NCBI GenBank assembly: GCA_964276235.1
Contig: CAXYEK010000001.1
Location: forward strand, 496,001 to 560,000
DNA length: 64,000 bases
Direction: 5' to 3'
From: SCGC-AAA076-P13 sp964276235
GTDB taxonomy: Bacteria; Pseudomonadota; Gammaproteobacteria; Magnimaribacterales; D2472
Below are positions 16,194-24,539 of this stretch, one piece after another. Position 1 is the stretch's first letter. Each line of letters opens with the position of its first letter. The notes below the pieces were generated by a model. It made no database searches. It was given only the letters and a program-made list of their open reading frames with translations, and was not told the origin of the DNA. A program made the translations under genes and the position numbers.

Positions 16194-18119
16194 ATGTCAA
16201 AAATAATTGGAATAGATCTGGGAACAACTAATAGCTGTGTAGCTGTTATAGAAGGCCAGCAACAAAAAGTAATAGAGAACGCTGAAGGGGGTAGAACAAC
16301 TCCATCAGTAATAGCTTATACAGATAATGATGAGGTATTGGTTGGGATGCCAGCTAAAAGACAGGCTGTAACAAACCCTGAAAATACCTTATACGCTATC
16401 AAAAGGCTCATTGGGAGGACTTTTGATGACAAGGTTGTAAGTAAAGATGCCGACATGGTGCCTTACAAAATTATTAAAGCAGATAATGGAGATGCCTGGG
16501 TAGAAGCGTCAAATAAAAAATTAGCACCTCCACAGGTTGCAGCTGAAATTTTAAAGAAAATGAAAAAAACTGCAGAAGACTATTTAGGTCATGAGGTTAA
16601 AGAAGCTGTTATAACAGTACCTGCTTACTTCAATGACTCTCAAAGACAGGCTACAAAAGACGCAGGAAAAATTGCTGGCCTAGATGTTAAAAGAATTATA
16701 AATGAACCAACTGCTGCCGCACTTGCTTATGGATTAGATAAACATAAAGGGGATTCTACTGTTGCAGTATATGACTTAGGCGGAGGAACTTTTGATATAT
16801 CAATAATTGAAATCTCAGATGTTGATGGAGAGCACCAATTTGAAGTTTTATCTACAAATGGAGATACTTTCCTTGGTGGTGAAGATTTTGATTTAAGACT
16901 TATCGATTATTTTGTTGAGCAATTTAAAGAAGAATCTGGTTTTGATCTTAAAAGTGATCCACTTGCCCTTCAGAGATTAAAAGAATCTGCAGAGAAGGCC
17001 AAAATTGAGTTATCTTCATCAGAACAAACAGAAGTGAACCTTCCATATATAACAGCAGATAGCTCAGGACCAAAACATTTTGTTCATAAAATAACTAGAG
17101 CTAAATTAGAGTCTCTTGTTGAAGATTTAGTAGATAAGAGTTTAAAACCATTAGAAATTGCCTTAAAAGATGCAAAATTATCTAAAGGAGATATTTCTGA
17201 AATACTATTAGTAGGCGGTCAAACTAGAATGCCTCTTGTTCAAAAAAAGGTATCAGAATTTTTTGGTAAGGATGCCAGAAAAGACTTAAATCCTGATGAA
17301 GCTGTAGCTGTTGGAGCTGCTATTCAAGGCTCAGTGCTATCTGGTGATACTACAGATGTTTTATTACTTGATGTAACTCCATTAACCCTAGGCATTGAAA
17401 CTCTTGGAGGTGTTGCAACACCTTTGATAGAAAAAAATACAACAATTCCTACTCAAAAATCACAAGTTTTCTCAACTGCTGAAGATAATCAAACAGCTGT
17501 TACTGTTCATGTTATTCAAGGTGAGAGAACTCAAGCATCTCAGAATAAGTCTCTTGGTCAGTTCAACCTCACAGATCTTCCGCCTGCAGGTAGAGGCATG
17601 CCGCAGATTGAAGTAGCATTCGACTTAGATGCAAATGGAATACTTAACGTATCTGCTAAAGATAAAAATACAGGTAAGGAACAATCAATTGTTATTAAAG
17701 CATCTAGTGGTCTTTCCGATGAAGATATTGAGAATATGGTTAAAGATGCCGAGGCAAATGCTGAAGATGATAAAAAATTCGAGGAGCTTGTAAAGACAAA
17801 AAATAATGCAGATATGTTAGTACACGCAACGCGGAAAACTATTGAAGAGTCTGGTGATAAATTAACTGATGAAGAAAAGTCACAGGTTGAAGCTACTGTA
17901 GTTTCTCTTGAAGAAGCTATTGCTTCCGAAGATTCAGATTCTATTGAGTCAGCAACAAAAAATCTAAATGATGTTCTTACTCCTTTGACTCAAAAACTTT
18001 ATACTCAGGAATCTCCAGAAGAAGGTCAGAGTGAAGACGAAGTATCAAATGAGAACTCAGAAAATACAGTTGATGCTGAATATGAAGAAGTTAAAGACGA
18101 AGACGAAGTAGATAAATAA
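16194..18119 (+). CDS. dnaK: Hsp70 chaperone DnaK
   Basis: DnaK is the ATP-dependent Hsp70 that binds exposed hydrophobic peptide segments. The 641-residue product has the ATPase domain (IGIDLGTTNSCVAVIEG at the start, AVYDLGGGTFDISIIEI near residue 190, and ILLVGGQTRMPLVQ), the linker DVLLLDVTPLTLGIET, the substrate-binding domain and a lid, ending in the acidic tail EYEEVKDEDEVDK. Length matches E. coli DnaK (638). A GAGGA Shine-Dalgarno precedes the ATG. It lies between grpE and dnaJ. Confidence 0.98.
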   Translation: MSKIIGIDLGTTNSCVAVIEGQQQKVIENAEGGRTTPSVIAYTDNDEVLVGMPAKRQAVTNPENTLYAIKRLIGRTFDDKVVSKDADMVPYKIIKADNGDAWVEASNKKLAPPQVAAEILKKMKKTAEDYLGHEVKEAVITVPAYFNDSQRQATKDAGKIAGLDVKRIINEPTAAALAYGLDKHKGDSTVAVYDLGGGTFDISIIEISDVDGEHQFEVLSTNGDTFLGGEDFDLRLIDYFVEQFKEESGFDLKSDPLALQRLKESAEKAKIELSSSEQTEVNLPYITADSSGPKHFVHKITRAKLESLVEDLVDKSLKPLEIALKDAKLSKGDISEILLVGGQTRMPLVQKKVSEFFGKDARKDLNPDEAVAVGAAIQGSVLSGDTTDVLLLDVTPLTLGIETLGGVATPLIEKNTTIPTQKSQVFSTAEDNQTAVTVHVIQGERTQASQNKSLGQFNLTDLPPAGRGMPQIEVAFDLDANGILNVSAKDKNTGKEQSIVIKASSGLSDEDIENMVKDAEANAEDDKKFEELVKTKNNADMLVHATRKTIEESGDKLTDEEKSQVEATVVSLEEAIASEDSDSIESATKNLNDVLTPLTQKLYTQESPEEGQSEDEVSNENSENTVDAEYEEVKDEDEVDK

Positions 18120-18134
18120 TTTTTTTATAGATAA

Positions 18135-19241
18135 ATGTCAAAGAGAGACTATTACGACACACTAGAAATCTCTCGAGACGCATCTGCTGCTGAGTTAAAA
18201 AAAGCCTTCAAAAAGAAGGCCATGAAATATCATCCGGACAGAAATCCAGATGACCCTAATGCATCAGATAAATTTAAAGAAGTTGCTGAAGCCTACGAAG
18301 TATTATCCGACCCTCAAAAAAAATCTGCTTATGATCAATATGGTCATGCTGGAGTAGAAGGAATGGGTGGCGGTGGCGGACCTAACTTTAATGATATGAA
18401 TATCAATGACATCTTCGGTGATATCTTTGGTGATGTCTTTGGAACCAGGTCATCATCAAGAAGATCTAGAAGAGGTTCAGACCTTCAATATAACTTAGAC
18501 TTATCCCTTAAAGAGGCTGTTCTTGGAGTTCAAAAAAAAATAAAGATCCCATCTCACAAATCATGCAATGACTGTGGTGGGAGTGGCGCTGCTAAAGGTT
18601 CAAGTCCAAGCACATGCACAAACTGTAATGGTGCAGGTCAAGTAAGACTTCAACAAGGATTTTTCTCAGTTCAACAAACATGTTCTTCGTGTTCAGGAAG
18701 TGGCGAAGTTATTAAAGATCGCTGTAAATCATGCAGGGGTGCTGGAGCCACAAAAGAGAACAAGACTTTATCTGTAAATATTCCTGCGGGAGTCGACAAT
18801 GGAGATAAGGTTAGATTAACTGGAGAAGGTGAGTGGGAGAAAGGCGGACAATCAGGAGATCTATATGTAGCAATTAGAGTCAGTGAAAATCCACTTTTTG
18901 ATAGAGAAGGCAAGGATTTATATATAGAAGCTCCAATACCTTTTGAAACTTCAATTATTGGTGGTTCAATTAAGGTCCCAACCTTAGAAGGAAGCATATC
19001 TTTAAAGATACCGTCCCAAACACAAACTGGTAAAATTTTTAGAATAAAAGGAAAAGGAGCTGCTGTTGTTAGGGATGCCAGAAGAGGTGATATTTTATGT
19101 AGAGTTATCGTAGAAACTCCATCAAATCTCGACAGAAGCCAAACAAAACTTCTAAATGAATTCACAAAGTCTTTATCTCAGGCTAAGAATTATCCTGGAA
19201 CAGAATCTTTCATTAAAGCTTCAGAACGAATCAAAGAATAA
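18135..19241 (+). CDS. dnaJ: Co-chaperone DnaJ
   Basis: DnaJ delivers clients to DnaK and stimulates its ATPase. The 368-residue product has the J domain (residues 1-70, with the HPD motif in KYHPDRNPDD), a Gly-rich linker (GGGGGPNFND), four CxxCxGxG zinc repeats (CNDCGGSG, CTNCNGAG, CSSCSGSG, CKSCRGAG) and the C-terminal substrate-binding domain. All conserved elements are intact. It is 15 bases after dnaK and 1 base before the dapB start. Confidence 0.98.
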   Translation: MSKRDYYDTLEISRDASAAELKKAFKKKAMKYHPDRNPDDPNASDKFKEVAEAYEVLSDPQKKSAYDQYGHAGVEGMGGGGGPNFNDMNINDIFGDIFGDVFGTRSSSRRSRRGSDLQYNLDLSLKEAVLGVQKKIKIPSHKSCNDCGGSGAAKGSSPSTCTNCNGAGQVRLQQGFFSVQQTCSSCSGSGEVIKDRCKSCRGAGATKENKTLSVNIPAGVDNGDKVRLTGEGEWEKGGQSGDLYVAIRVSENPLFDREGKDLYIEAPIPFETSIIGGSIKVPTLEGSISLKIPSQTQTGKIFRIKGKGAAVVRDARRGDILCRVIVETPSNLDRSQTKLLNEFTKSLSQAKNYPGTESFIKASERIKE

Positions 19242-19242
19242 T

Positions 19243-19911
19243 ATGCTAAATATATATGTTAATGGCCTATCGGGAAAAATGGGGTCATCAATTACTCATG
19301 TTGTTAAAGATATTGATGATATTCAAATTATTACAAATAAAAATATTCAAGAAGCAGATGTTGTAGTTGACTTTTCAAGGCCAGAAGCAAGTTTAGAAAT
19401 AATAGATGAGTGCATAAAGTTAAAAAAACCTATTATTATTGGAACCTCAGGATTTGATAATAATCAGTTAGCCCAAATTAGAGAGTCATCAAAAGAAATT
19501 CCAACATTATTATCGTTCAATATGAGCAAAGGAATATATACACTTAAAAAGTCTATAGAAGAATTCCTTTTAAATAACAAATTAAAATTAACATGCCTTA
19601 TAGAAGAAGTTCATCATGTTCACAAAGTAGATTCTCCTTCAGGAACAGCCATAGAGCTCAAAGATCACATTGAAAGCTTTGATACTAATAAAAATATTTC
19701 AAAACTAGTTATTAAAGCAGATAGAGTTGGTGATATTTTTGGTATTCATAAAGTTACATTTACAAGCGAGCATGGTGTTTCGGAATTTAAACATGAGGCA
19801 CTTTCAAGAAATGTTTTTAGTCATGGAGTAATTGAAATTGCAAGATCTATTATTAAAAAAGAGCCTGGACTATATAGGCTAGAAGATTTTTTTAATAATA
19901 ATAGCTTTTAA
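19243..19911 (+). CDS. dapB: Dihydrodipicolinate reductase (4-hydroxy-tetrahydrodipicolinate reductase), short form
   Basis: DapB reduces 4-hydroxy-tetrahydrodipicolinate with NAD(P)H on the way to diaminopimelate and lysine. I start it at the ATG at 19243, which gives the Rossmann start MLNIYVNGLSGKMG; a longer upstream frame from 19156 only reads into dnaJ. Conserved motifs are VVVDFSRPEASL, IIGTSGF, and the catalytic HH-K segment EEVHHVHKVDSPSGTA. The product has 222 residues against 273 in E. coli; the loop after the first Rossmann strand is trimmed while the catalytic half is complete. dnaJ-dapB is the standard order in Pseudomonas, where carA follows; here rpsB follows instead. Confidence 0.93.
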   Translation: MLNIYVNGLSGKMGSSITHVVKDIDDIQIITNKNIQEADVVVDFSRPEASLEIIDECIKLKKPIIIGTSGFDNNQLAQIRESSKEIPTLLSFNMSKGIYTLKKSIEEFLLNNKLKLTCLIEEVHHVHKVDSPSGTAIELKDHIESFDTNKNISKLVIKADRVGDIFGIHKVTFTSEHGVSEFKHEALSRNVFSHGVIEIARSIIKKEPGLYRLEDFFNNNSF

Positions 19912-20035
19912 TAAACTTAGTTTTTCTATAGAATACAAAAACTTTTAACACGAAGGTCCTATTACTTAAAGTTGGGGTGCTCTTTTTAGAGTCAATTTTA
20001 TAAGGGCTGGAGAATCAACCCCATGGAGTATTAAA
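19912..20035 (+). promoter_or_regulatory. Leader of rpsB with candidate S2-feedback RNA structure
   Basis: This 124-base gap separates dapB from rpsB. TGGGGT (19973-19978) is complementary to ACCCCA (20018-20023), enclosing a small CTCT-TTTT-AGAG hairpin, and the right arm abuts the GGAG ribosome site (20025-20028). S2 is known to repress its own operon through a conserved rpsB leader in gammaproteobacteria; whether this is the same element needs a covariance search. Confidence 0.4.
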
Positions 20036-20992
20036 TTGAGTATAGTATCTGTAAAAGACCTGCTTCACGCAGGCGTTCATTTCGGTCATCAGAAAAGATT
20101 TTGGAATCCAAAGATGGAACAATATATCTTTGATACAAGAAAGCAAATAAGCATAATAAATTTAGATTTAACACAAGAGCATTTAAGTGCAGCGGCTTCA
20201 AAAGTCGAAGATATATGTTCAAAAGGTAATAAAGTTCTTTTTGTCGGTACAAAAAGGTCTGCAAGCAAAACCATAAAGGAAGAGGCATCTGCATTAGGTC
20301 TCCCATATGTTAATAAAAGATGGTTAGGAGGAACCCTAACTAATTGGAAAACTATTAGGGGCTCTATAAGAAGACTTCAAGATATAGAGGAAATGATTTC
20401 TTCAGGAAGAATTGAAAAACTAATTAAAAAAGAAGCAGTAGATATTCAGAAAGAATATACAAAACTTGAAGCTAGCGTTGGCGGCATAAAAGATATGAAA
20501 GGTCTTCCAGATGCAATATTTGTTGTCGATGTTAAATATGAAAAAATTGCCGTTCTTGAAGCAAAAAAAATGGGGATACCAGTAATTGCCTTAGTGGATA
20601 CAAATTCTGATCCAGATGGTATTGATATGGTTATCCCTGGCAATGATGATGCTATTAGATCGATTAGGCTAATAACAAAAATAATTGCAGATTCATGTGC
20701 AAGAGGCCTCGAATCTTCAAGCGGCTATTCACCAAAAATAGATAAAGAATCACCAGTAATTCAAACTATCAAAAAAGAAGAACCAGCAGTTGAAGAAGTT
20801 GCTAAAGAAGAAGTTGTAACTGAAGAACCAGCAGTTGAAGAAGTTGCTAAAGAAGAAGTTGTAACTGAAGAACCAGCAGTTGAAGAAGTTGCTAAAGAAG
20901 AAGTTGTAACTGAAGAGCCAGCAGTTGAAGAGCCATTAGTTGAAGAAGAGTCAGAAGTTGCAGAAGATTCTAGTAATGAGGAAGAAAAGTAA
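20036..20992 (+). CDS. rpsB: Ribosomal protein S2 with repetitive acidic C-terminal extension
   Basis: S2 binds at the head-body junction of the 30S subunit and recruits S1-containing complexes. The first 235 or so residues are a normal S2 (KDLLHAGVHFGHQKRFWNPK, FVGTKRSA, NKRWLGGTLTNWKTI, PDAIFVVDVKYEKIAVLEA). The remaining 75-80 residues are an unusual extension with three perfect 15-residue units of the form EEPAVEEVAKEEVVT and a partial fourth. E. coli S2 has 241 residues, this one 318. The start is a TTG with a GGAG Shine-Dalgarno 7 bases upstream; an ATG 13 bases upstream closes after three codons. It is followed by tsf 2 bases downstream. Confidence 0.95.
   Translation: MSIVSVKDLLHAGVHFGHQKRFWNPKMEQYIFDTRKQISIINLDLTQEHLSAAASKVEDICSKGNKVLFVGTKRSASKTIKEEASALGLPYVNKRWLGGTLTNWKTIRGSIRRLQDIEEMISSGRIEKLIKKEAVDIQKEYTKLEASVGGIKDMKGLPDAIFVVDVKYEKIAVLEAKKMGIPVIALVDTNSDPDGIDMVIPGNDDAIRSIRLITKIIADSCARGLESSSGYSPKIDKESPVIQTIKKEEPAVEEVAKEEVVTEEPAVEEVAKEEVVTEEPAVEEVAKEEVVTEEPAVEEPLVEEESEVAEDSSNEEEK
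20777..20932 (+). repeat. 45-base tandem repeat inside rpsB
   Basis: Three apparently identical 45-base units (20777-20821, 20822-20866, 20867-20911) are followed by about 21 bases of a fourth with one change (20912-20932). Each encodes a 15-residue Glu/Val-rich block and the period is a multiple of three, so copy number can change without breaking the frame. The copies look identical at the DNA level, which suggests recent expansion. Confidence 0.9.
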
Positions 20993-20994
20993 AA

Positions 20995-21852
20995 ATGGAA
21001 ATTAAAGCATCTCAAGTAAAAGAGTTAAGAGAAATGTCTGGTGTTGCTATGATGGAATGCAAACGGGCATTGGTTGATTGCGAAGGCGATATAGAAAAGG
21101 CTTTAGATCTCTTAAGATCAAATAGTGCGCTAAAGGCAGAAAAAAAAGCAACAAGAGTTGCTGCTGAAGGAATTCTTAAAACATTCTCTGGCAATACTCA
21201 TGCTACCTTAATCGAAATTAATTCTGAAACTGATTTTGCAGCTAAAGACGCTAACTTTGTAACTTTTACTGAAGAAGTTGGTAGCTATATTTCAAACAAT
21301 AAAGTAGATAATATTTCTGAGATTCAAGAATCTGAAATCGAAGAGAAGAGAAAAGCTTTGATTCAAACTATCGGTGAAAATATTCAATTAAGAAGACTGG
21401 AGACCCTTGAGTTTAGCTCTGATATGAACTCAGGTGTTTACCTTCATTCCGATTCCAAACTTGCAGCTGTTGTTGTTTTATCCGGTGGTGATGAGTCTTT
21501 AGCAAAAGATATAGCTATGCATGTAGCTGCTTTCAATCCATTGTGCTTATCTCAGGCAGATATTGATCCTGAAGTTTTAGAAAGAGAAAAAGCTATATAC
21601 ATGGTTCAAGCTGAAGAGTCTGGTAAGCCAAAAGAAATCATGGAAAAAATGATTGAAGGTAAGCTTAAAAGATTTTTATCTGAAGTGTCATTACTTTCTC
21701 AAGCTTTTGTTAAGGATTCTGAAGTATCAATAGAAAAACTTTTAGCAGATAACAATGCAACAATTGAATCATATTCTAGACTTAAAGTCGGCGAAGGAAT
21801 TGAAGTCGAAACTAAGAATTTTGCTGACGAGGTCGCAGAACAGTTAAAATAA
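20995..21852 (+). CDS. tsf: Translation elongation factor Ts
   Basis: EF-Ts exchanges GDP for GTP on EF-Tu. The 285-residue product carries the N-terminal UBA-like domain with the signature VKELREMSGVAMMECKRALVD and the core segment LIEINSETDFAAKD that contacts the EF-Tu nucleotide site, followed by the dimerisation module (MHVAAFNP). Length matches E. coli (283). It is directly after rpsB, the universal order, so the two are co-transcribed. Confidence 0.97.
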   Translation: MEIKASQVKELREMSGVAMMECKRALVDCEGDIEKALDLLRSNSALKAEKKATRVAAEGILKTFSGNTHATLIEINSETDFAAKDANFVTFTEEVGSYISNNKVDNISEIQESEIEEKRKALIQTIGENIQLRRLETLEFSSDMNSGVYLHSDSKLAAVVVLSGGDESLAKDIAMHVAAFNPLCLSQADIDPEVLEREKAIYMVQAEESGKPKEIMEKMIEGKLKRFLSEVSLLSQAFVKDSEVSIEKLLADNNATIESYSRLKVGEGIEVETKNFADEVAEQLK

Positions 21853-21855
21853 ATT

Positions 21856-22569
21856 ATGCCAAACCTTGCTCACAAAAGAATCCTCGTTAAATTTAGTGGA
21901 GAATCTGTTGCTGGCGATGATGAACACGGTATCGATCCTAAAATTTTAGATCAAATGGCTTCATCTGTTAGTTCTTGTAAAGAATTAGGAGTTGAAATTG
22001 GTATCGTAATAGGTGGCGGTAATCTTTTTAGAGGTGAAAAATTAAATCAAGCAGGAATGGATAGAGTTGCTGGCGATCATATGGGAATGCTCGCAACTGT
22101 AATGAATGGGATTGCCCTAAGAGATTCTCTTGAGAGAGCTGGAATTAAAACTAGAGTCATGTCTGCTATTTCAATGTCGGGCATAGTTGAGCATTACGAT
22201 AGAAGACTAGCTATTCAACTCTTAAATGATGGTTATGTAGTTATTTTTACAGCTGGGACAGGAAATCCTTTCTTTACAACAGATACAGCAGGATGCTTAA
22301 GAGCTATTGAGACACAATCTGATCTCATGCTTAAAGCAACAAGAGTGGATGGTGTTTATGATTCAGATCCAGAAACCAATACAGATGCTAAATTCTATCC
22401 TGAATTATCATTCGACGAAGCGATATCTAAAAATCTTAAAGTAATGGATGCAACTGCATTAACTTTAGCTAGAGATCATAAACTCCCAATAAAAGTATTC
22501 AATGTAAATAAACCTGATGCACTAAAGGATATTATTTGCGGAGAAAAAATAGGTACGTTAATATCTTAA
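21856..22569 (+). CDS. pyrH: UMP kinase
   Basis: PyrH phosphorylates UMP to UDP in pyrimidine nucleotide synthesis and is allosterically controlled by GTP and UTP. The 237-residue amino acid kinase fold starts KRILVKFSGESVAG and has VIGGGNLFRG, the UMP-binding DHMGMLATVMNG, and TAGTGNPFFTTDTA. It sits in the rpsB-tsf-pyrH-frr order, 3 bases after tsf and 1 base before frr. Complete and ordinary. Confidence 0.97.
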   Translation: MPNLAHKRILVKFSGESVAGDDEHGIDPKILDQMASSVSSCKELGVEIGIVIGGGNLFRGEKLNQAGMDRVAGDHMGMLATVMNGIALRDSLERAGIKTRVMSAISMSGIVEHYDRRLAIQLLNDGYVVIFTAGTGNPFFTTDTAGCLRAIETQSDLMLKATRVDGVYDSDPETNTDAKFYPELSFDEAISKNLKVMDATALTLARDHKLPIKVFNVNKPDALKDIICGEKIGTLIS

Positions 22570-22570
22570 T

Positions 22571-23125
22571 ATGAATGAAATAATTAATAATGTTACTGAC
22601 AGAATGGAGAAATCTATTTCTTCTTTAAACCAAGCATTCAATAAAATAAGAACTGGGAGAGCAAATCCTTCTATTTTGGATGATGTAAAAGTAGATTATT
22701 ACGGAAATTTAACTGTCTTGAATCAAGCTGCAAGTATAAGCGTAGAGGAGGGGAGATCTTTAGTTATTTCACCATGGGACAAAAGCTTAATACCTGAAAT
22801 CGAGAAAGCTATCATGAACTCTAATCTAGGTCTAAACCCAAGTACTTCAGGAGATATTATTAGAATAACTATGCCATCACTCACAGAAGAGACTAGACAG
22901 GATTATATTAAACAAGCTAGATCTGAAGCAGAAAATTCAAGAGTTTCCATAAGAAGTATAAGAAGAGATGCCAATCAAAGTGCAAAAGAAAGTCAATCAG
23001 CTGGAGAAATGTCTGAGGATGAGTTAAAAAGGATGGAAGACTTAATCCAAAAAGAAACTGATAAATTCATTGCTCTTGTAGAAACAGAGTTAAAAAATAA
23101 AGAAACTGATCTTTTAGAAATTTAG
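22571..23125 (+). CDS. frr: Ribosome recycling factor
   Basis: RRF splits post-termination ribosomes together with EF-G. The 184-residue product has the long three-helix bundle with NKIRTGRANPSILDDVKVDYYG near residue 28-48 and the C-terminal IRRDANQSAKE segment typical of the family. Length equals E. coli RRF (185). It lies between pyrH and uppS on one transcript. Confidence 0.96.
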   Translation: MNEIINNVTDRMEKSISSLNQAFNKIRTGRANPSILDDVKVDYYGNLTVLNQAASISVEEGRSLVISPWDKSLIPEIEKAIMNSNLGLNPSTSGDIIRITMPSLTEETRQDYIKQARSEAENSRVSIRSIRRDANQSAKESQSAGEMSEDELKRMEDLIQKETDKFIALVETELKNKETDLLEI

Positions 23126-23134
23126 ATAGCCATT

Positions 23135-23863
23135 ATGGCTAAAATATTAAATAAATCCCTCTCAAAAAAAGCTAGAAACATTGCCATTATTATGGATGGA
23201 AATGGAAGATGGGCTATTTCTAATTCTTTTAATATAAGTAAGGGACATAGTAAAGGGGTTGAGGTTGTTAGAGAAATTGTTGAAGAATCAGTAAAGCAAA
23301 ATATTTCGTCCTTAACTCTATATGCATTCAGCTCTGAGAATTGGTCTAGACCAAAAGCAGAAGTGGAAGCAATTAAAAAATTAGTTGTTAAAGCAATTAA
23401 TGATCAAGTTCCTGATCTTATAGAGCAAAAAGTAAAATTAAAATTTTTTGGACGTATAGATGATTTTGGAAAAAAAATTGTTACCAAAATACAAGAAGCT
23501 GAAAAAGCTACATCTTGCAAAGATGTCTCTTTAAATTTAAATGTTGCTCTAGGTTATGGCGGTAGGCAAGATATTGTAGACTTAGCAAAAGAAATTTCAT
23601 CTAAAGTTTTAGCTAAAGAAATTGAAGTGAAAGATATTGATGAAGAAATGATAAATGATTTCTCATGTGCTCCCGAAGACAATATTGATTTACTTATAAG
23701 GTCTGGAGGGGATAAGAGGATTAGTAACTTCCTTTTATACCAAATAGCATATTCAGAGATTGCTTTTATTGACAAATATTGGCCCGACTTTACAAGACAA
23801 GATTTTATAGAATGCATACAGAATTTTAATAAAGTGAGTAGAAGGTTTGGAAAAAGAATATAA
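23135..23863 (+). CDS. uppS: Undecaprenyl diphosphate synthase (cis-prenyltransferase)
   Basis: UppS makes the C55 lipid carrier for peptidoglycan and polysaccharide synthesis from farnesyl and isopentenyl diphosphates. The 242-residue product has the catalytic loop NIAIIMDGNGRWA with the Mg-binding Asp, the conserved SSLTLYAFSSENWSRP, and the C-terminal RSGGDKRISNFLLYQ and IAYSEIAF. Its 3' end overlaps the probable TTG start of cdsA by 17 bases. Confidence 0.96.
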   Translation: MAKILNKSLSKKARNIAIIMDGNGRWAISNSFNISKGHSKGVEVVREIVEESVKQNISSLTLYAFSSENWSRPKAEVEAIKKLVVKAINDQVPDLIEQKVKLKFFGRIDDFGKKIVTKIQEAEKATSCKDVSLNLNVALGYGGRQDIVDLAKEISSKVLAKEIEVKDIDEEMINDFSCAPEDNIDLLIRSGGDKRISNFLLYQIAYSEIAFIDKYWPDFTRQDFIECIQNFNKVSRRFGKRI

Positions 23864-24539
23864 AATAAATTTGCTAAGAAGACTCAGCACTTCTGTTCTT
23901 ATTATTATGCCAATTGTCTTAATAATATATCTTCAAAATATTTTAGTTTTTTCATTAATGATCTCTTTAATTTCCTTTCTTGCTATGTATGAGTGGATTA
24001 AAAATGATTTCACAAGTCGTTACTTTTCTGGATTTGGCTTAATTTTTTTATTTTGGTTCTGCTCTATTTATTTTGTTATGAATTATTCAACACCATTAAT
24101 ACACCAAACACTTTTCGCATCACTTGGCTCATTATCTATTTATAATATTTTTTTAATAATTATCTTAAATACAGCTATCTTTGATACTTTCGCTTATGTT
24201 GTTGGTTCAAATTTTGGAAAAAACTTTATTACACCAAAGATTAGCCCAAACAAAACATTAGAAGGATTGCTTGGTGGGTTAATTGGTAATACATTTTTTA
24301 GTCTTATTATTTGCTATTTTTATAGCATAAGTTATTGGTTAATTTTAATTTTTATAATTGGAGGAATTCTTGCCTTTATAGGGGATCTCAAAATAAGTTT
24401 CCATAAAAGACAAAGTGGAATTAAAGATACAGGTTCGTTGTTACCAGGTCATGGTGGAATTTTAGACCGATTAGATTCCCATTTAATTGCAACCCCTGTA
24501 ATACTTATATTAACTATAAAATTACTCCCTTTGCTATGA
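23847..24539 (+). CDS. cdsA: Phosphatidate cytidylyltransferase (CDP-diglyceride synthase)
   Basis: CdsA activates phosphatidic acid with CTP to CDP-diacylglycerol, the precursor of all membrane phospholipids. The 230-residue protein has about seven membrane segments and ends with the family signature around GDLKISFHKRQSGIKDTGSLLPGHGGILDR. The start is a TTG inside the end of uppS; a second TTG at 23871 would also fit. It is shorter than E. coli CdsA (285). Its stop overlaps the dxr ATG (ATGA). Confidence 0.92.
   Translation: MEKEYKINLLRRLSTSVLIIMPIVLIIYLQNILVFSLMISLISFLAMYEWIKNDFTSRYFSGFGLIFLFWFCSIYFVMNYSTPLIHQTLFASLGSLSIYNIFLIIILNTAIFDTFAYVVGSNFGKNFITPKISPNKTLEGLLGGLIGNTFFSLIICYFYSISYWLILIFIIGGILAFIGDLKISFHKRQSGIKDTGSLLPGHGGILDRLDSHLIATPVILILTIKLLPLL

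Noticed and set aside
18671..19165. 164-codon minus-strand frame opposite dnaJ
   Set aside because: dnaJ is intact and conserved throughout; the antisense frame has no motif or ribosome site.
20777..20932. Possible CRISPR-like array
   Set aside because: The units are directly adjacent with no spacers, have a codon-multiple period and lie inside a ribosomal protein gene.
20761..21015. Ser/Thr-rich antisense reading frame (84 codons) opposite the rpsB repeats
   Set aside because: It mirrors the 45-base repeat of rpsB; the low-complexity sequence is a shadow of that coding repeat.
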